From contig NC_090319.1 in the NCBI RefSeq assembly GCF_040869045.1, forward strand, positions 231,997,832 through 232,061,831: a stretch of DNA of 64,000 nucleotides. The letters are read 5' to 3'. The position numbers and the translations under genes are program-made. The stretch is from Eurosta solidaginis (lineage: Eukaryota; Arthropoda; Insecta; Diptera; Tephritidae). The notes under the pieces were generated by a model. The model searched no databases. It was given only the letters and a program-made list of their open reading frames with translations, and had not been told where the DNA came from. Shown in pieces: positions 55,598 through 64,000 of this stretch; the stretch's first letter is position 1, and the number at the start of each line of letters is the position of its first letter.

Positions 55598-57677
55598 TGT
55601 GGTATTATTATGCATGATACCTACTTATGTCAATATGTTTGCAGTATTATTCATCATACTCTAATACCCTATTATGCCAACGTACCGTCTACGCAGACCA
55701 CCCATATTGTATGCACATTACAATATTGACCTAAATACATTTCGTTTAGCCCTACACACCGGGAGTTCAACGTCACTCACTAATGCTGACGGCAAGACCT
55801 TTATGTAGTTACAAATCCACGGGCGTATTGACGAGCCCGTTAATAGCGTGACCGCGTGTCAACGACAACTCGTCAATACGCCTGCCAAAATATCCACAGT
55901 TACAATTTGTAAAAATAGATCCAACTAATATGCTGAATAAGTTTGTAAATGTTAAGAATGTAATTTATTAGTGTTAGTGTAAATATGTATGTGTAGTAGA
56001 ACACCGACAGAATGTATGGGATTTGCAAAAGTATCAAATTATTTCGTTCCCCACGCATTTTCTGAAAGAATGGGGATAAAAAATAAGATCTCTAAAGAAA
56101 CCTGGCCATCTGTAGTGAAAAAATTCCATGGAAATTTGACCTAAGGGCTAAAAATGTACTAAAAAATTGAATATGTTTTTATTGGCTAATATCTCGTAAA
56201 CTAGTAATTTTAGGAGAAAAAATGACATAAGGACTTTTATTTAGATTGGAGTAAGGAGTAAATTGCCCATATAAATGTTGTACCTGCGAGTTTCCTTTCA
56301 AGGACTTTCAATAAGTCGAAATTAATTTTTTATTTTTTTTGTAATGGTCAAATAAAATAAAAGCAAAATAATGGATTAGATAAGCTATACACCGTTTGGT
56401 AGGATATTAACCACAGTTTCATTTTAATATTGCATTTTAATTTTATTAACATTTTTTCAATGGTGGGATGGCGTAAAACTAAGTAAAAACGGTTTTTAAA
56501 TTTCTAAAAATATACAGAATGAGATAATTCAGGGGTAAAGTTCTAATCCTCTCCGCTCCACATAAAAGACAAGATCTGTAAAAAAATCTGTAATGAAAAT
56601 ATTCCATGCGCTTTTGACCTAAAGGCTAAAAATGTACTAAAAATTGTACATATATGTCTTTATTGGATAACATCTCGTAAACAAGTATTTTATGGAGAAA
56701 TAATAACATAAATACTTTTATTTAGAATAGTATCAGGAGTAAATTGCCCATATAAATTTTTTACCAGTGAGTGTCCTTTTAAGGACTTTTCATAAGTCAA
56801 GAATTTTTTTTTACGAATTCTTAAAAAATAATTCATTAAATAGGCTATTTTTGCCAGTAAACCGGTACTAAATTGTCAAAAAGGGCTCGGAAATATATTT
56901 TTAATAACCGTGCATTGTAATTGTGAGCTCTAGGCCAAGAAATTTATAATAAAAATAATAATATAAAAATAAAAATAATAATAAACAAAATAATAATAAT
57001 AAAACTTCAAAACGTTTCATATTTCTATTTAATTTGATTCTTTACTTAATATTTACCATTTTACTTTAACATAGCATATGAAATTAGTACTGTGCCCCTG
57101 AATTATGTTATTCTGTATGTTTTTAGAAATTTAAAAACCGATTTTACTTAGTTTTTGCAAAAATGTTAATAAAATTAAAATGCAATGTTAAAATGGTTAA
57201 TATCCTACCAAACGGCGTATAGCTTATCTAATCTATTATTTTGCTTTTATTTTATTTGACCATTACAAAAAAAATAAAAAATAAATTTCGACTTATTGAA
57301 AGTCCTTGAAAGGAAACTCGCAGGTACAACATTTATATGGGCAATTTACTCCTTACTCCAATCTAAATAAAAGTCCTTATGTCATTAGCTCTCCTAAAAT
57401 TACTGGTTTACGAGCTATTAGCCAATAAAAACATATACAATTTTTTAGTGCATTTTTAGCCTTTAGGTCAAATTTCCATGGAATTTTTTCACTACAGATG
57501 GCCAGATTTTTTTACAGATCTTATTTTTTATCCCTCTTCTTTCAGAAAGTGTGTGGGGAGCGAAGAAAATTAGCACTTTATTTCTGTTGATATTCTAATG
57601 TGTAGACTAGATAAATTTGTATAAGAGGAAAGACAATTTTCAAATAAAGAACAATTGCTTTTTAACGCTATTCATCA
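55598..57677 (+). repeat. 3' LTR of E2, with a fold-back element inside
   Basis: Own sequence 55598-55996 and 57606-57677 (about 471 bases), colinear with the left LTR. It provides the empty site for the SINE and the left LTR provides the empty site for the fold-back element. Confidence 0.9.
55997..57597 (+). mobile_element. Fold-back DNA element with 8-bp duplication
   Basis: Inserted in the right E2 LTR; duplication ATGTGTAG at 55989-55996 and 57598-57605, single in the left LTR (about 45723). Short TIRs TAGAACACCGACAGAA and, at the other end inverted, TAGAATATCAACAGAA. The interior: arm 1 (about 56005-56545), a diverged direct copy of arm 1 (about 56546-56800), spacer with (AAT)n, and arm 2 inverted (about 57105-57590). 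Arms share GGTCAAATTTCCATGGAA inverted, GCCCATATAAATGTTG and ACCGTTTGGTAGGATATTAA. No coding capacity. An 8-base duplication is usual for hAT and P-type transposases. Confidence 0.88.
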
Positions 57678-58535
57678 CAACTGCTCTCTCGCTCAGGACT
57701 TCACTTAGCGAAGTGGAACTCAAATAGTTTAAAGGTAATTTCTAACAAAACTAGCGAAATCTCTTTAAAGGGAAGCGATGAAACTATTAGAAAGGCACTG
57801 GGTATGGCATGGAAGCCAAGTGTTGATGTGATTTGTTTTCGCTTCGAATTTATTAGCAATGAAAAAATTACCAAGCGTTCTATTTTATAATGCGTTGCTA
57901 GAATAGACGACGTATTGGGTAGGTTGAGCCCTATCACAATTCGGTGCAAAATTCTTATGCAGTAGTTGTGGATTCAACAACTCGATTGGAATGATCCCTT
58001 CCAAAGGATCTAGCCGATTTGTGGTTGTAAATAACAGGGGAATTGCCACAAATCAACAAAATAGAAGTTCCTAGATTTGTTTTCACTTTTCCGTACCGTG
58101 TCAGCGAAATTCATGGTTTCACAGATGCATCATCGCGTGCGTATGGCTGCGCGATTCACATTTCAATGTTCTCTTCTAATATCTAAATCAAAAGTGGCTC
58201 CCATCAAAATTCAGTCTATTCCAAAACTAGAATTATGTGTAACATTGTTACTTACACGAACGTGGAATCACATCAAAGAGAAGCTTCAGAACTACGTAAA
58301 AAAGGTTTACTCTTGGTCAGATTCAAAAGTTGTCTTACACTGGCTGAAACAGCATGCATCGACGCTAAAAGGTTTCGTTGCAAATCGGAGTCCAGAGATC
58401 CAAGAAAATAGCAAGGACATTTGGTGGAGGCATGTTCCAACAAATAGTAATCCCTCAGATATTGTTTCACGGGATATAGCGCATCAGAGCTGCTCAAAAC
58501 CATGTGGTTCTCAGGACCAGATTTCCTTCAGTTAA
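57678..58535 (+). pseudogene. BEL element: end of RT and RNase H
   Basis: Resumes after the E2 insertion with CTCTCTCGCTCAGGACTTCA, whose frame gives the LAKWNSN block that follows the BEL palm. Degraded to about 58100; then HGFTDASSRAYGCAIHI (first RNase H Asp, 58112-58162) and, in frame 58077-58535, SKSKVAPIKIQSIPKLELC, VYSWSDSKVVLHWLKQHAS (second Asp), FVANRSPEIQ and NPSDIVSRD. These are the classic BEL/Pao RNase H blocks. Confidence 0.85.
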
Positions 58536-58822
58536 ACGACGGCCACTGAAACACCAGGCTTAGAACGTCGCAATGTTGTAACTTTCAAGTATAGCATTGA
58601 AAATAGTCATTGAACGCTGCTCTTCGTTTCGTAAAGTTCTTCGCATAATGTCATATATATACATATATCCATCGGTTTCCGCCCAGTACAAACTATTTCG
58701 CACAGAAGGCAGTTCATACATCTTCAAGTGAACTTGACCAAACCTTCTGGCGAATCGTACTCTATATACAAAGTCTTGAATACAAACAAGAAATCGAAAG
58801 CCTTAAGAAGGGCCAACCTTTA

Positions 58823-60028
58823 ATGGCAAATTTTCAACGTCTCTCTCCGTTCCTGCAGCATATGGGAATTGGGAACAAAAGCTTCCTCATCCTTAGAGTT
58901 GGTGGTCCTCTTCGAAATGCTGACATACTTTATGAAGAGAAGCATCCAGCTCTTCTTCCGAAAACTCACCGTTTCACACATTTGTATATTTCATTTATGC
59001 ATAAATCAAATGTACACGCAGGAGCAAAGCTTTTACTTAGTCTTTTTCAACAGCGCATATGGGTAATCAATGCCGGCGAACTTGTGCGTAAAACAATGCG
59101 CAATTGCGTACATTGCTTCCATTATAAGCCCAAACTTATAAGCCAAATCATGGGGCAGTTACCTGCAGATCGCGTAACTGCTCAGATTCCCTTTGCCGTA
59201 TGTGGAGTAGACTTTTGCGGCCCATTTCTTACTTCGTTTCGTATTCGAGGCAAGCCTCCATATAAGGCGTATGCATCCATTTTAGTATGTTTTTCTTCAA
59301 AGGCTACTCACATTGTGCTTGTCACCGATTTGTCAACGAATGCCTATTTGCGTTTGTGTTTAAAACTATTCGTATATCGGCGTGGCACACCATTTCGCTT
59401 ATATTGCGATAATGCAACAAACTGTGTGTGCGCATAATAACCTCAAAGAATTTCAAACTAATCACTTTAACGAAAAGTCTTTGCATGTTCTGTTGCATTA
59501 CAGGCAGCGGTGAAATCTGCAAAAACACTTTTAGTAAAAAACATAAGAAGACCTTCAAACGCTTCTTGTAGAAATTGAAGCAATTCTAAATTCTCGTCCC
59601 ATAATTGCACTTTCAACAGACCCCAACGACGGGCCAGCGTTAACGCCAGGGCAAATTTTAATAGGGAAACCACTTAAGGCTATACCATTTGAAAAAGTCG
59701 ATATTAATAGAAACATGGCTTCACTGACATCTTTTCAACAACTTACCTTTCTAAAAAATAAATTTTGGCAACAATGCAAACGCGACTACTTGCGAAAACT
59801 TCAGCAGCGTATGAAGTGGAACCAAGAACCAGATATAAAGTTGGGGTAAGTTGTCATTGTTCACGAAGATAATTTGCTACCGCAGTAGTGGCTTCTTGCT
59901 CGTGTCACAAGTGCAAGCCTGGGTGCTGATGGAAAAACTCGAGTAGTTGACTTAAAAACAAAAAAAGGAATTATTAGAAGAGCCATTCATAAGCTCGCTC
60001 TTCTACTTTCAATGGAAAACGCTTGAAA
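58823..60028 (+). pseudogene. Integrase of the BEL element
   Basis: 204 open codons 58823-59437: zinc domain H-x-H pair in RFTHLYISFMHKSNVHAG and C-x2-C in NCVHCFHYKPK, DRVTAQIPFAVCGVDFCGPF (first catalytic Asp), then YCDNATN (second Asp), followed shortly by TAA. Downstream, AAVKSAKTLLVKNI (about 59510-59550) is the segment just after the third catalytic residue; the E position and the piece before it are lost. The C-terminal end (VVDLKTKKGIIRRAIHKLAL) reaches 60028, just before the polypurine tract. Confidence 0.85.
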
Positions 60029-60044
60029 GTTTAAGAACCCTTCA

Positions 60045-60056
60045 ACCGGGGGAGTA
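60045..60056 (+). other. Polypurine tract of the BEL element
   Basis: ACCGGGGGAGTA directly before the 3' LTR; start point for plus-strand DNA in LTR elements. Confidence 0.75.
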
Positions 60057-60396
60057 TGTTGGGTGAGAGTGTCCATTTATGCATTTAATTTCTTTACGCA
60101 CTACTGTTGTTAAGATAGTGCCCATGTGAGCACTCTGTTTATTCACGCACTAACTGTAACATAAGAATAAATCATGTATTATACCGTTATTTGAAGTCAA
60201 TGCCTGTATTCAAGGTTATAGAGCATTGCATGTTATTATGCTCTCTCTTATATTAAGATGTACATACATAAAGCTATCTACTTAGCACTTCGCTTTTTGT
60301 AATTTTATACGTTAGTTGAATAAAAGCAAATAAACGGTTAAGAAGTTTGATAGAAACGTCCATGTGTTTTGATTAATATATTTCAACCCCAATACA
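60057..60396 (+). repeat. 3' LTR of the BEL element
   Basis: 340 bases; lacks the central 518 bases of the 5' LTR. Followed by the target duplication AATCA. Confidence 0.9.
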
Positions 60397-60765
60397 AATC
60401 AAGTTAAATGAAATTAAGATTTTCCTTCTCAAAATCAGCATACATAAAGTTGTTAGCATAGTTTTCCCCAGAAAAGGAATCACTTAGAAGGTTAAACTTT
60501 CATCATGGACTGCCAAAGTATAAGTCCCTTTTACATTACAAAATCGTTGAATTGAAGCCTATGGCGAAGTACACTAAGGCGTGATAAAAGTGGGAAACAG
60601 TACAGTAACGCCCGTAACAAGAAATCTTCAATGTTGCTATTTTGTTTTATGTCGTTTTTTTACTTTTATAAGTACACAGAAATAAACAGATCTTGGCAAT
60701 ATTTCTATGACAGGCAACTATATTCCATTATAGATATGCTAGTGCAAAGTACGAAATTAAAAATA
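60397..60765. other. Unassigned stretch after the BEL element
   Basis: Apart from AATCA at 60397-60401, nothing recognised. Confidence 0.5.
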
Positions 60766-61878
60766 ATTTTTGTTGTTATATCGGCCTACTGATTTGTAAT
60801 ATCGCGAGTTAATATCGAGCTCAAGGCCTAACAATAATTATTTTATCATTATTATTGTTATAATATATTTTTTCTTAATTGAAAAAATTTGTAAATTAGA
60901 ATAGAAGAAAAAAAAATTTTGACAACTGCCAAAGCTCGTTGTATAGATCCATTTCGGGAACTGCTAAATTCCTTCATCGGCAACGTTTAGGCGCCGCTGC
61001 TATAACCATTCAGCCATCACAGCGGTTTTTTGTTTGTCTTCATTATTCCTACTTCAATTCTGGTTCTTGCCAATTGATATTCACAGCACTGCGACATCTG
61101 TTACAGAATAGTTGTGAAAATTGGACTTTGTTTATGGCGATGATGCCATAGTGTCATATTTTATTGACACTTTTTCCCCGTGCTCTGGGATGTATTAACA
61201 ATTTTTGTTGTTATATCGGCCTACTGATTTGTAATATCGCGAGTTAATATCGAGCTCAAGGCCTAACAATAATTATTTTATCATTATTATTGTTATAATA
61301 TATTTTTTCTTCATTGAAAAAATTTTTAAATTAGAATAGAAGAAAGAAAAAATTTAGACAACTGCCAAAGCTCGTTGTATAGATCTATTTCGGGAACTGC
61401 TAAATTCCTTCATCGGCAACGTTTAGGCGCCGCTGCTATAACCATTCAGCCATCACAGCGGTTTTTGTTTGTCTTCATTATTCCTACTTCAATTCTGGTT
61501 CTTGCCAATTGATATTCACAGCACTGCGACATCTGTTACAGAATAGTTGTGAAAATTGGACTTTGTTTATGGCGATGATGCCATAGTGTCATATTTTAAT
61601 GACACTTTTTCCCCGTGCTCTGGGATGTATTAACAATTTTTGTTGTTATATCGGCCTACTGATTTGTAATATCGCGAGTTAATATCGAGCTCAAGGCCTA
61701 ACAATATGAAGGAATTTAGCAGTTCCCGAAATGGATCTATACAACGAGCTTTGGCAGTTGTCTAAATTTTTTCTTTCCTCTATTCTAATTTAAAAATTTT
61801 TTCAATTAAGAAAAAATATATTATAACAATAATAATGATAAAATAATTATTGTTAGGCCTTGAGCTCGATATTAACTG
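60766..61878. repeat. 435-bp tandem repeat plus inverted partial copy
   Basis: Unit 1 60766-61201 and unit 2 61202-61636 are almost identical; a third starts at 61637 and stops after GAGCTCAAGGCCTAACAATA (61706). From 61707 the inverse of the unit's first half follows (ATGAAGGAATTTAGCAGTTC to CTTGAGCTCGATATTAAC, 61878). Unit contents: GTAATATCGCGAGTTAATAT, CTTCATCGGCAACGTTTAGG, CATCTGTTACAGAATAGTTG. No coding function seen; a 70-codon frame at 60939 is not conserved between units. Confidence 0.93.
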
Positions 61879-61914
61879 TGTGCAAAAATGTGCAATGGGC
61901 CTGTACTCGTTATT

Positions 61915-63254
61915 TTTCTTATGTACAGGAAGGATTTTAGCAACTTTTCAGCACCTGGGGAATACACAGGCCCATTGCTATCCTACCATTTTTGTCTAAA
62001 GTTGTTGAGCGTATCCTTCATAAGCAAATAATGTCATATGTGCATGATAACAGACTTCTAACAGACCGTCAGTCTGGTTTCAGACCGAAGCGAAGTAGCA
62101 TTTCGGCTCTGTTGGATGTTATATAAAGCATTAGGATGGAAATTGATGGAAATAATCTTGCTTTTCTAAGTCTACTCGATCATTCCAAAGCGTTTGACTC
62201 AGTTGATCATGAGCTTCTATGTCGCAAGCTACAAAATCTTTTTAATTTCTCTTCTCGTGCCACTGCTTTGATTAGGTCCTACCTCGTGCAGAGATCTCAG
62301 GCTGTGTATGTTGGTGGCAATAGGTCTAATTTTGTACCTGTACTCAGGGGTGTTCCGCAAGGTTCAATCCTGGGCCCTTTGTTGTTTGTGTTGTATGTTA
62401 ATGACTTACCCAATGCGCTAAGATATTGTAATGCTCATATTTATGCTGATTATGTTCAACTATATGTGTGCTGTCCTCTTGATCGTGTTGGCATGTATAT
62501 TAATGATATTAACTCTGAATTGACGAATGTAAGTGCATGGGCATCTGCGAATGGTTTATCAATTAATCCTGCCAAATCTAAATGTATTGTCATTCGCAGA
62601 AAAGCCTTCGATACACGAAACTTAGACAAGGTAATGCTAGACGGTGCAGTTATTGAACATGTTGACTCAGCGAAAAACCTTGGTTTGGTATTTAATCAAA
62701 CTCTGACATGGAATAATCATATCATTAGTAGAGTAGGTAAAGTGTATGAAATGCTTCGTACACTATGGTTAACACAGTATTTCACTCCTTTACATATTAG
62801 ACTTCTTCTTGCAAAAGCGTACTTGATACCTACGCTACTGTATGTCTGTCAGATTTATGCTAATTGCGACTCTGTATGCAAAACTAAGCTTAATGTTGTT
62901 TATAACAACATTGCCAGATACGTATTTAGGCTAAAACAATTTGAACATGTGTCTGCGTATGCCGTAAAGTTGTTAAATATTTCTTTTGAAAATTTGTTAA
63001 AATTCAGAACAGTGTTGTTCATACATAAGGTTATTCATACGCAGGAACCAAACTATTTAAACCAGAGGCTTCAGTTTCTTCAATCGTCAAGTTCGGCACT
63101 GCTTATTTACACTAGACACAAAACTCTGATATCCGAACGTCAATTATTTATCAACGCGGTACGTCTCTGGAACTCACTTCCAGTTAGTTTAAGGATTATT
63201 ACTAATACACTGCAATTTACAAATAAAGTGTTTAGTTTTTACAATGATTGTTAA
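61915..63254 (+). pseudogene. Non-LTR reverse transcriptase (jockey/CR1-like), catalytic box mutated
   Basis: RT domain: RPIAILPFLSKVVERI (about 61968-62015), QSGFRPKRSS, TAA in LLDVI (about 62124), then 372 open codons 62136-63254 with DHSKAFDSVDHELL (A box), RGVPQGSILGPLLFVLYVND (B box) and AHIYADYVQLYV: the second catalytic Asp of YADD is Tyr (TAT for GAT at 62451-62453). After that LSINPAKSKCIVI, LGLVFNQTLTWNNHI and the C-terminal NAVRLWNSLPVSLR. The 5' part (ORF1, endonuclease) is missing. Long open frame but a dead active site; a young, 5'-truncated copy. Confidence 0.88.
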
Positions 63255-63550
63255 CCACTACATCTCTATTTTTATACGTTCTATATTATTGAATGTGAAC
63301 TTTTAAATATTATATTTCATTTTTTTCAAAATATTTATACCTCATTTTTTTTCTCCCTTTGTGTTTCATTTTATAATGTATCCCTATTTCTCATTTTCTT
63401 ACTTCTCTTCTTTTTTATGTTAAGTATTTTTAATTATCAGAATACCTTATTGTATCACACGTGACTGGCACTGTTAAATAATTTTTTCAAAATTGTTGTG
63501 TCAGGATGAATATATATGTTAATAAATATGTTAAAAAATATGTTAAATAT
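63255..63550 (+). other. 3' untranslated tail of the non-LTR element
   Basis: T-rich, ending in repeats of the word AAATATGTTA (63510-63550, four copies of ATATGTTAA type), probably the element's simple-repeat 3' tail. Confidence 0.6.
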
Positions 63551-64000
63551 GTTCAAACGAAAAATCAGCATAGTAGATACATAATTAAATTAAATGTAAA
63601 CAAACAAAGCTGAGAATACATAAACATACAAATTCATTTTAGCATCAATTTACCATTAGCTCATAAATTATGCCCATACAACGATTAAATGTTAAAGAAT
63701 AATTTGTAAACACAAGCGAATTTTATTTGGGTCGCCACACTTAAAAGTAGATTGTGTCAAATGAATTTCAATAGGTAACACAAGTGTAAAATGATACAAT
63801 ACTTTACTCATAATAATAAATATACAAACAACCCAAAAAGAAAACAAAAAAGGAAATAACAAAAGTCAGCATAAGAAAACAAATGTAAACTACAAATGAA
63901 AACGGCATAAGCACACTCATCACTGTAATATCAAGTTACCATTAAGTAATAAACTACAATAGAATATGAAAAACAATTAAAAAGTTAAGTGGGTCATTAA
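63551..64000 (+). mobile_element. Partial second copy of E2 3' internal region
   Basis: TCAAACGAAAAATCAGCATA onward matches 55140-55560, including AAAGTCAGCATAAGAAAACA, ATATCAAGTTACCATTAAG and GTGGGTCATTAA at the window end. In the intact E2 the 3' LTR starts about 45 bases after this point, so one is expected just beyond 64000. Confidence 0.75.

Larger units (their letters stand above)
44965..57677 (+). mobile_element. Inner LTR retrotransposon (E2) inserted in the BEL RT
   Basis: LTRs at 44965-45802 and 55598-57677 start TGTGGTATTATGCATG or a close variant and end GCTATTCATCA. The target AACTG is at 44960-44964 and again at 57679-57683. A primer site follows the left LTR (45846), a purine tract AAAGTGGATGG precedes the right LTR. 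Its own interior (45803-48050 and about 54650-55597) has hardly any coding capacity; no gag or pol in + orientation was seen. Later insertions: SINE in the left LTR, fold-back element in the right LTR, palindromic array and - strand gypsy element inside. A second partial copy starts at 63551. Confidence 0.85.
41503..60396 (+). mobile_element. BEL/Pao LTR retrotransposon split by a second LTR element
   Basis: LTRs at 41503-42361 and 60057-60396 start TGTTGGG and end CAATACA/CCATACA; the insertion is flanked by a perfect 5-base duplication AATCA (41498-41502, 60397-60401). Own sequence is 41503-44964 and 57678-60396: leader, gag fragment, protease, RT with YVDDLL, RNase H, integrase. Between these, 44965-57677 is a later LTR element. 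Joining the two halves puts the RT reading frame together at the KW.SN block, as expected. The gag/protease part has an internal deletion and every frame has stops. Confidence 0.92.

Noticed and set aside
55598..55996. Separate LTR family from 44965-45802
   Set aside because: After removing the SINE and the fold-back element the two are colinear and similar in length; they are the two LTRs of E2.
60939..61151. 70-codon frame in the 435-bp repeat
   Set aside because: Broken in the second unit by a one-base difference in the T run (TTTTTT against TTTTT); not conserved.

Overview
This 64 kb window contains no host gene, rRNA gene or stand-alone tRNA gene that I can support. It is packed with transposable elements and noncoding repeats, most of them broken and many inserted inside one another. 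The element types (LOA/I-group non-LTR retrotransposons with RNase H, BEL/Pao and Ty3/gypsy LTR elements, PIF/Harbinger, a tRNA-derived SINE, jockey-like ends), the AT-rich noncoding DNA with short GT-AG introns, and a very abundant noncoding repeat ending in AACAAGTAAGGAAGGCTAAG suggest a dipteran insect, most likely a tephritid fruit fly. That assignment rests on recognition, not on a search.

Layout. 1-3583: LOA-group retrotransposon, + strand. 4137-6193: noncoding repeat R1 with a 130-bp tandem array. 7051-10440: a terminal-inverted-repeat (TIR) DNA transposon with a spliced but broken transposase gene that I cannot place in a named superfamily. 11025-12963: 3' pieces of a jockey-like and an LOA-group element. 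13325-17690: LOA-group element, - strand, with ORF1, endonuclease and RT remnants. 17691-21736: R2 fragment, then R1 carrying a SINE (10-bp target duplication) and a solo-LTR-like insertion. 21790-22690: 117-bp tandem array. 23091-26067: LOA-group element, - strand. 26068-36120: a four-level nest: R1 is split by a PIF/Harbinger element (3-bp duplication CAG; transposase on +, Myb-like partner on -); Harbinger contains repeat R2; R2 is split by a rearranged second copy of the TIR transposon. 36121-39940: LOA-group element, - strand. 40330-41180: gypsy RT fragment. 41503-60396: one BEL/Pao element with a perfect 5-bp duplication (AATCA), split inside its RT by a second LTR element (44965-57677). 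That second element holds a palindromic ~330-bp repeat array with a SINE at its centre, a truncated gypsy element on the - strand, a SINE in its 5' LTR and a 1.6 kb fold-back element in its 3' LTR. 60766-61878: 435-bp tandem repeat with an inverted partial copy. 61915-63254: non-LTR RT with a mutated catalytic YADD box. 63551-64000: start of another copy of the inner LTR element's 3' region, cut by the window end.

The order of insertion can be read from target duplications and from empty sites supplied by sister copies in the same window. Every recognisable coding region carries stops, frameshifts or deletions, so nothing here looks able to move by itself. The most novel-looking items are the TIR transposon of uncertain superfamily and its inverted derivative, the fold-back element with an 8-bp duplication, the palindromic array, and the R1/R2 noncoding repeat family. 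Dense nesting on both strands without genes is what pericentromeric heterochromatin or a piRNA-cluster-like locus looks like, but that is inference.
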